Assembly: GCA_043805435.1 (NCBI GenBank)
Contig: JAZDHY010000044.1
Coordinates: 127,443-191,442, forward strand
DNA length: 64,000 nucleotides
From: JAEXOD01 sp043805435
Lineage (GTDB): Bacteria > Bacteroidota > Ignavibacteria > Ignavibacteriales > Melioribacteraceae
Reading direction: 5' to 3'
Positions 17,109-24,253 of this stretch are shown in pieces. The notes beneath the pieces are model-generated. The model was not told the DNA's origin and did not search any database. It saw only the letters and a list, made by a program, of their open reading frames with translations. Position 1 is the first letter of the stretch, and each line of letters opens with the position of its first letter. The position numbers and the translations under genes were made by a program.

Positions 17109-17573
17109 CTATTCGGATAAAACATAATAAGTATTTTTACTACCACCTTTTTTAATAATTAAATTACTGCAAACCATTTTTTTTAATATTTGTTTTGCTC
17201 TTGTAGGTTTGATGCTTAAATGTGCTTGAACATCGCTAGATACTATCTTACTCTTTAATTTTAATAATTTAATAATTTGGTTCTCTTGTTCCGAGATCTC
17301 CTCTGATGATTTCGATACTTTTGCAGCCGAATACGATCCTCTTAGATTTGGTTCGGCAACTCTAAAGTTCCAATCCGATACATTTGTGACCGAATCCGAT
17401 ACATTTGTGACCGAATCCGATACTTTTGTGACCGAATCCGATACTTTTTGCTTAGAACTGATTGGGATTGAAGTAATTAAAGAAATATCTCGAAATATTT
17501 CAACATCAACAAAATCACCTGATTCTTTAATAATTGGTTCCTTTAGACTATTAAAAATACATGAGGATTTAAT
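17109..17573 (-). pseudogene. 5'-truncated regulator remnant (AlbA_2/RecG-like C-terminal part)
   Basis: A minus-strand frame is open for about 154 codons to a TAG at 17111-17109, but it has no plausible start and is closed upstream by TAA at 17576-17574. It begins LKEPIIKESGDFVDVEIFR, which resembles the end of the ATP-binding core of AlbA_2 (RecG-like) putative transcriptional regulators. Next come repeated VSDSVTN units. It ends with a winged-helix domain (LSIKPTRAKQILKKM, then IIKKGGSKNTYYVL). The N-terminal DNA-binding and ATP-binding parts are gone, so the gene is broken. Assignment to the AlbA_2 class is by pattern only. Confidence 0.5.
17372..17451. repeat. 21-bp tandem repeat, three full units and one partial
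   Basis: Units begin at 17372, 17393 and 17414 with a partial unit from 17435; the unit starts AATCCGATAC and ends TGTGACCG. The period is a multiple of three, and on the minus strand each unit encodes the heptapeptide VSDSVTN/K inside the regulator remnant. This suggests in-frame expansion of a linker. Confidence 0.9.
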
Positions 17574-17638
17574 TTATATTATGTCTTGTGATTGCAACGC
17601 AGAATGAAATATAAGGATATAATATTGGGTAATTATAA

Positions 17639-17826
17639 TGTCACCCCTTCAGGGTTTTAATTGTGTTTTTTTGTTTTTCTATAATCATTTCATCCCGTCG
17701 GGATTAAAACAAAAAGATTGAGAACAATGAAATATTACAAATATAAATTATTCATAAATCCTGAAAGGATGAAATTATTATAGCAATCATTAAACCCACA
17801 AATACCAAAACCCTGAAAGGGTGACA
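17639..17826. repeat. REP-like inverted element, full copy 1
   Basis: A 188-base imperfect inverted repeat. The left arm begins TGTCACCCCTTCAGGG and contains a second palindrome CATCCCGTCGGGATT. The right arm carries the reverse complements (ATCCTGAAAGGATGAAAT, then CCCTGAAAGGGTGACA). Each arm therefore has two small GC palindromes joined by a T-rich spacer. It resembles paired REP units. Related copies are at 4704 and 19287. Confidence 0.8.
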
Positions 17827-17941
17827 TTGGGGTTGGATATTGTGGTGGGGAATTAATAATATTATATTTTTATTTGAAGTAAAAAAAATAGTTAGTTGTT
17901 AAAATATATGTTTATTAGCAAAATAAATATTTTGAAATTGC

Positions 17942-17970
17942 TTGACTTATTAAATAAATTCTTTTAAACT
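17942..17970 (+). promoter_or_regulatory. Candidate promoter of the small-gene copy 1
   Basis: TTGACT at 17942-17947 and TAAACT at 17965-17970 have a 17-base spacer. The same promoter block is present at 19588 in the second copy of the module, so it has been conserved while the coding part has diverged. Confidence 0.45.
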
Positions 17971-17996
17971 ATATACAACTAATATTTAATAATATC

Positions 17997-18164
17997 ATGG
18001 CAAAACGTAAATTAAAACCAAAAGAAAAATCAGCAACAAAAGTTGTTATAGATGTTAGTCTTAACAAAGATGAAATAAATCCAATTGAATTGCCAATTAG
18101 ATTAGCAGCATTAAAGCGGTTTTGTTCAAAGACATCTAACTTAAGTACGGTTGAGATAAATTAA
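17997..18164 (+). pseudogene. Truncated copy of the small MAKRKLK gene
   Basis: A 55-codon reading frame from ATG to TAA that matches the 64-residue product at 19644 over almost its whole length (it begins MAKRKLKPKEKSA and continues with IRLAALKRFCS). Where the intact copy reads VEIKEILDEDYFE, this copy reads VEIN and stops. The following bases still resemble the lost tail but are frameshifted. It may be a decaying duplicate, although the product could still be made. The function of the family is unknown. Confidence 0.5.
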
Positions 18165-18249
18165 ATATTGAAGACAGATTATTATCTATGATGTAAATTT
18201 AGTTTAACATAATAATTATTGGACTATATTAATAACAAAAGGTGTTTTT

Positions 18250-19221
18250 GTGAAAAATGGATATTATAAATGGTTCGTTTTAATTGGTCTTTTCATCTTT
18301 GTAAATGATGTTTTTTCAGATGGACATTCAACTAAAACGAAAATAGAATATACGGTTAGTAAGGTTCGCTCAGTTGATTTAAGAAATTTTTCGGTTGAGG
18401 TTAAGGGCTGGGATATAAATATAACGTGGGAAACTTATAGTGAAACAAACAATAGTGGATTTATGATTGAATTTTCAAAAGATGGTCATAATTTTAGTAG
18501 TATTGCCTTTATTAATGGTAATGGAAGTACTTCTAATGTTAATTCATATAAATATGTAGATCATCAAACAAAAACCGGTACCTATTCATATCGTCTTAAA
18601 CAAGTGGATTTTGATGGGACTTGTAATTTCTCACAATTATTAACAGTTGCTTTTATAGCTCCTATTCAAATACAGAATTTCGCTTGTTTTTATAAATCGC
18701 ATGAAATCATTCTTAATTGGCAAACATTATCAGAAAACAATTGTAAAGGTTTTGAAATCGAAAGATGTACTAGAATATGGTTATGGGAAAAAATTGGATT
18801 TGTTGAAAATTCAGAAAAAATTGACACGATAAAGAATTATTCTTATAATGATGTTTATTTGTCAAACTTTGGGAATTATTACTATCGTATTAAAATTATT
18901 GCTGATGATAATACATTTGTTTATTCCGAACAACTTGAAGTCTCAATTGAAAATCCGTTAGTTTATGAATTGCTTCAAAATTATCCCAATCCTTTTAATA
19001 ATTCAACAACTATTTGTTACACTGTGCCTACCGAATCTAATATTAAAATAAATGTTTATAATTTATTAGGGCAAAAAGTAGCAATTTTGGAACAGGGGAT
19101 AAAAAGTCCTGGTTTTAATACAGCTATTTTTAATGCAGCGGAATTATCAAGCAGTATTTATTTTTACCGAATTGAATCTGACCCAGCACAATTAACAAAA
19201 AAAATGATTTTATGTAAATAA
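18250..19221 (+). CDS. Secreted T9SS type A sorting domain protein
   Basis: A 323-residue exported protein starting at GTG 18250, with AAAAGGTG a few bases upstream. Residues 1-23 form a signal peptide (YYKWFVLIGLFIFVNDVFSDG). Two fibronectin-like or discoidin-like segments follow, each with an LNWQT/ITWET strand and a YSYRLKQVD-type strand (about 55-115 and 150-220). Residues about 238-323 are a Por secretion sorting domain (YELLQNYPNPFNNSTT, VYNLLGQKVAIL, SIYFYRI, final KKMILCK). It should be placed on the surface by type IX secretion. The gene lies exactly between the two copies of a roughly 540-bp repeat module. Confidence 0.82.
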   Translation: MKNGYYKWFVLIGLFIFVNDVFSDGHSTKTKIEYTVSKVRSVDLRNFSVEVKGWDINITWETYSETNNSGFMIEFSKDGHNFSSIAFINGNGSTSNVNSYKYVDHQTKTGTYSYRLKQVDFDGTCNFSQLLTVAFIAPIQIQNFACFYKSHEIILNWQTLSENNCKGFEIERCTRIWLWEKIGFVENSEKIDTIKNYSYNDVYLSNFGNYYYRIKIIADDNTFVYSEQLEVSIENPLVYELLQNYPNPFNNSTTICYTVPTESNIKINVYNLLGQKVAILEQGIKSPGFNTAIFNAAELSSSIYFYRIESDPAQLTKKMILCK

Positions 19222-19286
19222 ATATTAATGGTATAAATATGTTGTATTGTGAACAATAATTCAAATATTTTATTGGGTAAATATTA

Positions 19287-19476
19287 TGTCACCCTTTCAG
19301 GGTTTTAATGGTGTTTTTTTTGTTTTTCTATAATCATTTCATCCCTCCGGGATTAAAAACAAAAAGATTGAGAACAATGAAATATTGCAAATATAAATTA
19401 TTAATAAATCCTGAAAGGATGAAATTATTATAGCTATTATAAAACCTACAAATACCAAAACCCTGAAAGGGTGAAA
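19287..19476. repeat. REP-like inverted element, full copy 2
   Basis: A close copy of the element at 17639. The left arm starts TGTCACCCTTTCAGGG and has the palindrome CATCCCTCCGGGATT. The right arm ends CCCTGAAAGGGTG. Internal spacers, including a stretch of about 40 bases with GAGAACAATGAAATATT, are nearly identical to copy 1. Similarity continues beyond the right arm into the small gene that follows. Confidence 0.8.
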
Positions 19477-19587
19477 TTGGGGTTAGATATTGTGGTGGGG
19501 AAATAATAATTTTATATTTTTATTAAATAAAAAAATTGGTACTAAAATATATATTTATATTTCGCCCTATAAATATTTTGAAATTGC

Positions 19588-19616
19588 TTGACTTATTAAA
19601 TAAATTCCTTTAAACT
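19588..19616 (+). promoter_or_regulatory. Candidate promoter of the small gene at 19644
   Basis: TTGACT (19588-19593) and TAAACT (19611-19616) are 17 bases apart, 27 bases before the ATG. The same block stands before the truncated copy at 17997. Confidence 0.5.
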
Positions 19617-19643
19617 ATATACAACATATTTTATAGTATAAAC

Positions 19644-19838
19644 ATGGCAAAGCGTAAATTAAAACTAAAAGAAAAATCTGCAGCAACAGTTGCTAAAGAT
19701 GTTAGTATTAACAAAGACGAGCTTAATCCAATTGAATTGCAAATTAGATTAGCGGCATTAAAAAGGTTTTGTTCAAATCCATCAAATCTGAGTACGGTTG
19801 AGATAAAAGAAATACTTGACGAGGATTATTTTGAATGA
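19644..19838 (+). CDS. Small protein of unknown function, intact copy
   Basis: A 64-residue protein with a very basic N-terminus (MAKRKLKLKEKS) and an acidic C-terminus (EIKEILDEDYFE). It has no signal peptide or membrane segment. I do not recognise the family. The stop codon overlaps a following ATG by the ATGA arrangement; that second frame reads only 13 codons (MKTLADISDEQLI) before a stop, which suggests a lost partner gene. A second, truncated copy lies at 17997 together with the same upstream REP-like element and promoter. Small basic/acidic proteins coupled to a second gene are often antitoxins, but nothing here proves that. Confidence 0.55.
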   Translation: MAKRKLKLKEKSAATVAKDVSINKDELNPIELQIRLAALKRFCSNPSNLSTVEIKEILDEDYFE

Positions 19839-19933
19839 AAACGCTTGCAGATATTTCGGATGAACAGCTTATATAAAAAAATCAAGGTGAAATCAAATAG
19901 CAGGAAAATCAATTATATAAAATAAATAATTCT

Positions 19934-19960
19934 AAGGGTGTAATTATATCACACCCTTTT
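19934..19960. terminator. Hairpin between convergent genes
   Basis: AAGGGTGT (19934-19941) pairs with ACACCCTT (19951-19958) around a 9-base loop and is followed by TT. It lies between the small gene and the convergent TPR gene and may end both transcripts. Confidence 0.5.
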
Positions 19961-20010
19961 AAGTTTAAATATTGCGAATTTTTGTGTAAAGAGTAAAATT
20001 AAAAATTTAA

Positions 20011-20658
20011 CTATTTACAATGTTTTGCAAGTAATTCGTCTGCATCGGTATCGCCCAAATTGCTGGCGGCTACCCAATCGGCTTTGGCACCGTGTAAATC
20101 ATTAATAGATAATTTTGCTTCACCTCTGTTGCAGTAAGCTGCACCAAACTCGGGATAAATTTCAAGTGCTTTAGAAAAATCTTCAATTGCGCCTGTAATA
20201 TCGCCCATTTCAAATTTAATAACTCCTCTATCGTTATATGCATCCATAAACTCGGGATCCAATTCAATAGATTTGGTTAAATCGGCTAAAGCTTCATTTA
20301 AGTTGCCCAATTCGCGTTGTGCATTACCGCGGTTATAATAAGCATCTTCAAATTCGGGAAATAACTCAATAGCTTTAGCATAATCTTCTTTTGCTCCTGC
20401 ATAATCGGCAATAGCATATTTGGCACTGCCTCTGTTTGCAAATGCATATTCGTTCATCGGGTCTAATTCTATTGCTTTTGTATAATCAATTATTGAACCT
20501 GCAAAGTCCTCAATTCCAAATTTTGCATCGCCGCGATTATGATAATAATCCGAATCATCCGGATTCATTTCAATTGCTTTGTCAAAGTCAACCAAAGCCC
20601 CTGCATAATCTTCAGATAAAAGTTTATCTAATCCTTTGTTAAAATGTGTTTCTGCCAT
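20011..20658 (-). CDS. Tetratricopeptide repeat protein
   Basis: A 215-residue protein made almost entirely of six 34-residue TPR units. Each shows the pattern of A/G at position 8, a Y or W, and a closing P, as in DYAGALVDFDKAIEMNPD and its successors. There is no signal peptide, so it is probably a cytoplasmic scaffold for protein contacts. Partner proteins cannot be deduced. The repeats are also similar at DNA level, which points to internal duplication. A TTGACC-N17-TTATAA promoter candidate lies upstream at 20733-20761. Confidence 0.85.
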   Translation of the reverse strand: MAETHFNKGLDKLLSEDYAGALVDFDKAIEMNPDDSDYYHNRGDAKFGIEDFAGSIIDYTKAIELDPMNEYAFANRGSAKYAIADYAGAKEDYAKAIELFPEFEDAYYNRGNAQRELGNLNEALADLTKSIELDPEFMDAYNDRGVIKFEMGDITGAIEDFSKALEIYPEFGAAYCNRGEAKLSINDLHGAKADWVAASNLGDTDADELLAKHCK

Positions 20659-20732
20659 TTTGTTTATTCCTTAATTTACTAAACTTTAAATTTAAATAAA
20701 AATTTGTTTGTTATCAGCAGCAGTTAACAGGG

Positions 20733-20761
20733 TTATAATAAAATACTATTTAACCGGTCAA
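20733..20761 (-). promoter_or_regulatory. Candidate promoter of the TPR gene
   Basis: On the minus strand TTGACC (20761-20756) is followed by 17 bases and TTATAA (20738-20733). The -10 is less close to the local consensus than others listed. Confidence 0.35.
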
Positions 20762-20806
20762 ACTGCATATTGTTGAAATATTGAAATATTTAAAAACATA
20801 ATAAAA

Positions 20807-21346
20807 TCATTTAATACTCTCTAACTCAAAAATAACTGTTTTAGGGTTAATTTGGTTAAGACTTGTATCTTTTAAAACAAACCCGAATTTTTGTAATATT
20901 TTAATTGATTTAATATTTGCCGGAGCAACCTCGGCAAACAAATAAGTCATATTAAGCGTATTAAATGCAAAATTAATTACGGCCTCAATGGCTTGCTGCA
21001 TATAAGCTTTACCATGATACTGCGGTAAAAGTTCGTACCCAATTTCGGCAGAAGTTTTTGTTTGGTTAAAACGCCAAAGGCATATTGTACCAATTATAGA
21101 ATTAAAATCTTTTAATGTTAAACCCCAATAATACAATTCGTTATTGTTTATACTATTATTTATTTTATCAATAAACTGGTTTGCCTCGTCAATCGACTTG
21201 CATAATGGTCTATCAAGGTGTTCCGATATTATTGAACTAGAACGAATCGTAAAAACCTCTATAGCATCTTTATCGGTAATACGACGTAATAATAAAGATT
21301 CTGTTTTTATTTCAGGATAAGGATTTAATTGCAAATTATTCACCAT
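20807..21346 (-). CDS. GNAT family N-acetyltransferase (RimJ/RimL-like)
   Basis: A 179-residue acetyltransferase. The N-terminus reads LLLRRITDKDAIEVF, the usual opening of RimJ/RimL-type GNAT domains. The acetyl-CoA loop is seen in IGYELLPQYHGKAYMQQAI (about residues 106-124), followed by EVAPANIKSIKILQKFGF. These enzymes acetylate N-termini of ribosomal proteins or small amines. The specific substrate is not evident. It is a single gene on the minus strand, upstream of the TPR gene by about 150 bases. Confidence 0.85.
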   Translation of the reverse strand: MVNNLQLNPYPEIKTESLLLRRITDKDAIEVFTIRSSSIISEHLDRPLCKSIDEANQFIDKINNSINNNELYYWGLTLKDFNSIIGTICLWRFNQTKTSAEIGYELLPQYHGKAYMQQAIEAVINFAFNTLNMTYLFAEVAPANIKSIKILQKFGFVLKDTSLNQINPKTVIFELESIK

Positions 21347-21870
21347 GTATAAATTATAACTTTACTAAAAATTAACGTTATAATTTTTGTTTTAAGTTCT
21401 TTTTTGTTAATTGAAACAAATTCAATATGAAGTAATTAGTTTCTCTTCATTTGAAATTAATTAAATTTCTATCGGCCGGGCTTAATAATATTTTATTATA
21501 GGAAACAATAGAATGAATAAAACACCAGCCGACAGTTCTACTTGCAATAAAAGGTTCGTTATCCAAAAAATAAACCAATATTTGTTTGAACCAAACGATA
21601 TTATTTTTTATAACTCTTATACCTTATGATCTCGTTTCTAGACCCCAAGTACCGTACTACAACCCAACAATTGAATAATAAATGGATTATAAGAGCCTAA
21701 GTACTATCACAAGATATAAAAATAACATTAATTAACAATAATACAAAACTTTTTTAGCGTTAAAATATCATAAAATAAATGTCAAAAAATAATTTAACCA
21801 TTAAAATATTAAATAATAGACTAAATGTAAATAATTAGATACATTTAAACAATAAAATAAATAAAACATT
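21347..21870. other. Divergent non-coding stretch
   Basis: These 524 bases lie between divergently transcribed genes and should hold both promoters. The only open frame of note is a 38-codon plus-strand frame at 21513-21629, preceded by AGGAAA at modest distance, with no recognisable domain. I see no RNA gene, repeat or convincing -35/-10 pair. Confidence 0.4.
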
Positions 21871-22257
21871 ATGATACTAAAAATTTTACTAAGTTGGTTT
21901 TGTATAATGGCAATTGCAATTATTAATGGTGCTTTGCGTGATTTATTATACAAAAATAAATTGGGCAAAAAAAGAGCTGACCAAATTTCAACTTTCAGTC
22001 TTCTTCTATTAATAAGCATTTTTACTTTTTTTTTCCAAAGGTTATTCCCATTAAGCTCATTAAATGAATCAATTATAATTGGTGTTTATTGGTTTGTGTT
22101 TACGGAAATTTTTGAATTTTTGGCCGGACACTACATATTTAAAAAAACGTGGCATGAATTGATAATAAGTTATGATTTATTCAATGGTCAGTTGTGGATT
22201 TTAATTCCTATTTGGATGGCAGTAATAAATTTAGTAATTTACAAAGCTATAAATTAA
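21871..22257 (+). CDS. Small integral membrane protein of a widespread uncharacterised family
   Basis: A 128-residue protein with four predicted membrane segments (about residues 3-22, 40-60, 68-90 and 104-125). It has the INGALRDLLY motif in the first segment, EIFEFLAGHYIF in the third, and a polar loop (SYDLFNGQLWILI) before the last. Proteins with this pattern are widespread in bacteria, but I know of no assigned function. It stands alone upstream of the tRNA cluster, with a 170-base gap. Confidence 0.65.
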   Translation: MILKILLSWFCIMAIAIINGALRDLLYKNKLGKKRADQISTFSLLLLISIFTFFFQRLFPLSSLNESIIIGVYWFVFTEIFEFLAGHYIFKKTWHELIISYDLFNGQLWILIPIWMAVINLVIYKAIN

Positions 22258-22363
22258 AATTATGGTAAAAAAAGCCTGTTATATGTAAAACAAATAAAAA
22301 AATAAATAATAACAGGCAAATAAACAAAAAAAGGAAAATAAATAAAAATAAATTTAAAAAGTG

Positions 22364-22392
22364 TTGCATTTATTTGTGAAAGACTTTATATT
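22364..22392 (+). promoter_or_regulatory. Candidate promoter of the tRNA-rpmG-secE-nusG transcript
   Basis: TTGCAT (22364-22369) and TATATT (22387-22392) with a 17-base spacer. Transcription would begin near 22399, 30 bases before tRNA-Tyr. Stable RNA genes need strong promoters, which supports reading this as the local consensus. Confidence 0.65.
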
Positions 22393-22428
22393 TGTAGCTC
22401 GTTTAAATTGAAATGTTGAGAAATGTTT

Positions 22429-22512
22429 GGGCGGACGCCGGAGTTGGAGAGCCGGGGCGGACTGTAAATCCGTTGGCAAACGCCTTTGGGGGTTCGAATC
22501 CCTCGCCGCCCA
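22429..22512 (+). tRNA. tRNA-Tyr (GTA)
   Basis: An 84-base tRNA with an extended variable arm as expected for tyrosine. The anticodon loop ACTGTAAAT gives GTA. The T-loop GGTTCGAATCC and acceptor arms GGGCGG and CCGCCC are clear; the seventh acceptor pair is an A-G mismatch. CCA is not encoded. Confidence 0.93.
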
Positions 22513-22538
22513 CAAATATTGATGACGCATAAGCGAAT

Positions 22539-22612
22539 GCGGGAGTAACTCAGTTGGCTAGAGTCACAGCCTTCCAAGCTGTTGGTCGCGGGTTCGAGTC
22601 CCGTCTCCCGCT
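22539..22612 (+). tRNA. tRNA-Gly (TCC)
   Basis: A 74-base cloverleaf with acceptor arms GCGGGAG and CTCCCGC, D-loop CTCAGTTGGCTAGAG, anticodon TCC in the loop CTTCCAA, and T-loop GGTTCGAGTCC. It is 26 bases after tRNA-Tyr. CCA is not encoded. Confidence 0.95.
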
Positions 22613-22629
22613 CATACTGAATTACATAG

Positions 22630-22702
22630 GCTGACGTAGCTCAGTTGGTAGAGCACATCCTTGGTAAGGATGAGGTCGTCGGTTCAATCCCGATCGTCAG
22701 CT
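22630..22702 (+). tRNA. tRNA-Thr (GGT)
   Basis: A 73-base cloverleaf with acceptor arms GCTGACG and CGTCAGC, anticodon stem CATCC/GGATG around the loop TTGGTAA (anticodon GGT), and T-loop GGTTCAATCC. It is 17 bases after tRNA-Gly. Confidence 0.95.
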
Positions 22703-22774
22703 CGAAGAATGGCTCGATGCCTTTTTTTTTGTCATTTTTAAAATAACGTAAGTTTGCCTTTTTTTGGAGTTAAT

Positions 22775-22942
22775 ATGGCTAAAAGTAAAAATCTAAGACA
22801 GACCATAATATTAGAAAGTACTGCAGGTACAGGTTTCCGCTACACAACAAAAAAGAATAAAAGAAATCACCCTGCAAGAGTAGAATTTAAGAAATATGAT
22901 CCGGTAGTAAGAAAACACGTACCATTTAAAGAAACTAAATAA
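22775..22942 (+). CDS. rpmG: 50S ribosomal protein L33
   Basis: A 55-residue basic protein starting at ATG 22775, with TGGAG 7 bases upstream; a longer frame begins upstream but would overlap this Shine-Dalgarno. The core pattern (TIILESTAGTGFRYTTKKNKR, then RVEFKKYDPVVRKHV) is typical of L33. It contains no cysteine, so it is the zinc-independent form. L33 sits near the E site of the large subunit. The gene is placed between tRNA-Thr and tRNA-Trp ahead of secE, as in many bacteria. Confidence 0.95.
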   Translation: MAKSKNLRQTIILESTAGTGFRYTTKKNKRNHPARVEFKKYDPVVRKHVPFKETK

Positions 22943-22946
22943 AAAT

Positions 22947-23019
22947 ACGTCAGTGGCTCAATTGGTAGAGCAGCGGTCTCCAAAACCGCAGGTTGGGGGT
23001 TCGAGTCCCTCCTGACGTG
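22947..23019 (+). tRNA. tRNA-Trp (CCA)
   Basis: A 73-base cloverleaf with acceptor arms ACGTCAG and CTGACGT, anticodon CCA in the loop CTCCAAA, and T-loop GGTTCGAGTCC. It starts only 4 bases after the rpmG stop and ends 23 bases before secE, so it must be cut out of the mRNA. Confidence 0.95.
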
Positions 23020-23042
23020 CAAACACTAAACTGACATATGAT

Positions 23043-23225
23043 ATGAAAGAGAAAATAGTTAATTTTTTTGAAGACGTAGTAAAAGAAATGAAAAAGGTAA
23101 CTTGGCCGACAGTAGAAGAGTTAAAAGAATCTACGGGTATAGTTATAGTATTATGTTTAATTCTTTCATTATTTACATACGGTATTGATATTGCCATTAC
23201 TAAAATATTCCAGGGGATTTTTTAA
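23043..23225 (+). CDS. secE: Preprotein translocase subunit SecE
   Basis: A 60-residue minimal SecE. An amphipathic N-terminal helix (FFEDVVKEMKKVTWPTVEEL) with the conserved KVTWP block is followed by one membrane span (about 32-54). It stabilises SecY in the protein export channel. It lies between tRNA-Trp and nusG, the usual bacterial order, with a 2-base gap to nusG. Length fits single-span SecE proteins of non-enteric bacteria. Confidence 0.95.
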   Translation: MKEKIVNFFEDVVKEMKKVTWPTVEELKESTGIVIVLCLILSLFTYGIDIAITKIFQGIF

Positions 23226-23227
23226 TA

Positions 23228-23773
23228 GTGGAAAATGCTAACGCAAAATGGTACGTAGTAAGGACATTTTCCGGTCACGAAAACAAGGTTAAATCTTTAA
23301 TTGATCTTGAGTTGAGTGACAATGAATATCTTAGAGAAAGAATTGTTGAAGTTTTAGTTCCTACCGAAAAAGTGTTTGAGGTAAAAGACGGAAAGAAAAA
23401 AACTAGAATTAAAAATTTTTTCCCGGGGTACGTTTTATTGCAGGCAGAATTAGATATCAAGGTAAAGGATTTTATAGTTAATACACCATCTGTAATGGGA
23501 TTTTTAGGAACAAAAACACAACCCAATCCTTTACAACCCGATGAAGTAAAAAGAATAGTTGGACGTATTGCTAAAAATGATGATAGCGAAAGAACAGAAA
23601 CTATTTACCGAGCAGGCGATTATGTAAAAATAGTTAATGGCCCGTTTAATAATTTCTCGGGGTTTGTTGAAGAAGTAAATGAAGAAAAACTGAAAATCAA
23701 AGTAATGGTTTCAATATTTGGCAGGAAAACTCCTGTTGAAATAGATTTTGCACACGCAGAATTGGAAAAATAA
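23228..23773 (+). CDS. nusG: Transcription termination/antitermination factor NusG
   Basis: A 181-residue protein with an N-terminal NGN domain (WYVVRTFSGHENKVKSLI, then FFPGYVLLQAEL) and a C-terminal KOW domain (GDYVKIVNGPFNNFSGFVEEV). NusG binds the RNA polymerase clamp and links transcription to Rho or to the ribosome. It begins with GTG 2 bases after the secE stop, so the two are probably translationally coupled. It is followed 29 bases later by rplK. Confidence 0.96.
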   Translation: MENANAKWYVVRTFSGHENKVKSLIDLELSDNEYLRERIVEVLVPTEKVFEVKDGKKKTRIKNFFPGYVLLQAELDIKVKDFIVNTPSVMGFLGTKTQPNPLQPDEVKRIVGRIAKNDDSERTETIYRAGDYVKIVNGPFNNFSGFVEEVNEEKLKIKVMVSIFGRKTPVEIDFAHAELEK

Positions 23774-23802
23774 ATAAATTAAAATAAAGATTAGGTTAAG
23801 CT

Positions 23803-24228
23803 ATGGCTAAGAAGATAACAGGTTATATCAAGTTACAAATACCAGGCGGTCAGGCAAATCCTTCACCACCAGTAGGACCAGCATTAGGTCAAAAAGGTGT
23901 TAATATAATGGAGTTTTGCAAGCAGTATAACGCAAGAACTTCAGATAAAGTAGGACTTATCATTCCGGTAGTAATAACAGTATACCAAGATAAGTCGTTT
24001 ACCTTTATAACAAAAACACCCCCTGCAGCAGTATTATTAAAAAAAGCAGCACAAGTGGCAAAAGGATCGGCAGAACCAAACAAAACAAAAGTAGGCAAAA
24101 TTACTTCAGCACAAGTAAAAGAAATTGCATCTTTAAAATTGCCTGATTTAAATGCAAATGATTTAGAACATGCAATGAGCATGGTTGCCGGAACGGCACG
24201 CAGCATGGGTTTAGTTGTAGAAGGTTAA
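23803..24228 (+). CDS. rplK: 50S ribosomal protein L11
   Basis: A 141-residue protein of standard length. The N-terminal domain has the proline-rich PGGQANPSPPVGPALGQKG and the C-terminal RNA-binding domain reads KIASLKLPDLNAND-like with GTARSMGLVV at the end. L11 forms the GTPase-associated centre with 23S rRNA and L10/L12, and it is needed for stringent response by RelA. It is the first gene of the L11-L1-L10-L12 series and follows nusG. Confidence 0.97.
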   Translation: MAKKITGYIKLQIPGGQANPSPPVGPALGQKGVNIMEFCKQYNARTSDKVGLIIPVVITVYQDKSFTFITKTPPAAVLLKKAAQVAKGSAEPNKTKVGKITSAQVKEIASLKLPDLNANDLEHAMSMVAGTARSMGLVVEG

Positions 24229-24253
24229 TTAAAAATTAAAGTTTGGTAGAGAA

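Noticed and set aside
17386..17607. Plus-strand frame beginning MTESDTFVTESDTF
   Set aside because: It is the antisense reading of the 21-bp repeat. The minus-strand frame has a recognisable winged helix and stays open on both sides of the repeat, so it is the real one.
17639..19476. The repeated TGTCACCC/GGGTGACA blocks as a possible CRISPR array
   Set aside because: There are only a few units, the repeats are imperfect inverted palindromes, spacing is irregular and no cas gene is nearby.
21513..21629. 38-codon plus-strand frame in the gap before the small membrane protein
   Set aside because: It has a passable ribosome binding site but no recognisable domain and no context, so it cannot be separated from chance.
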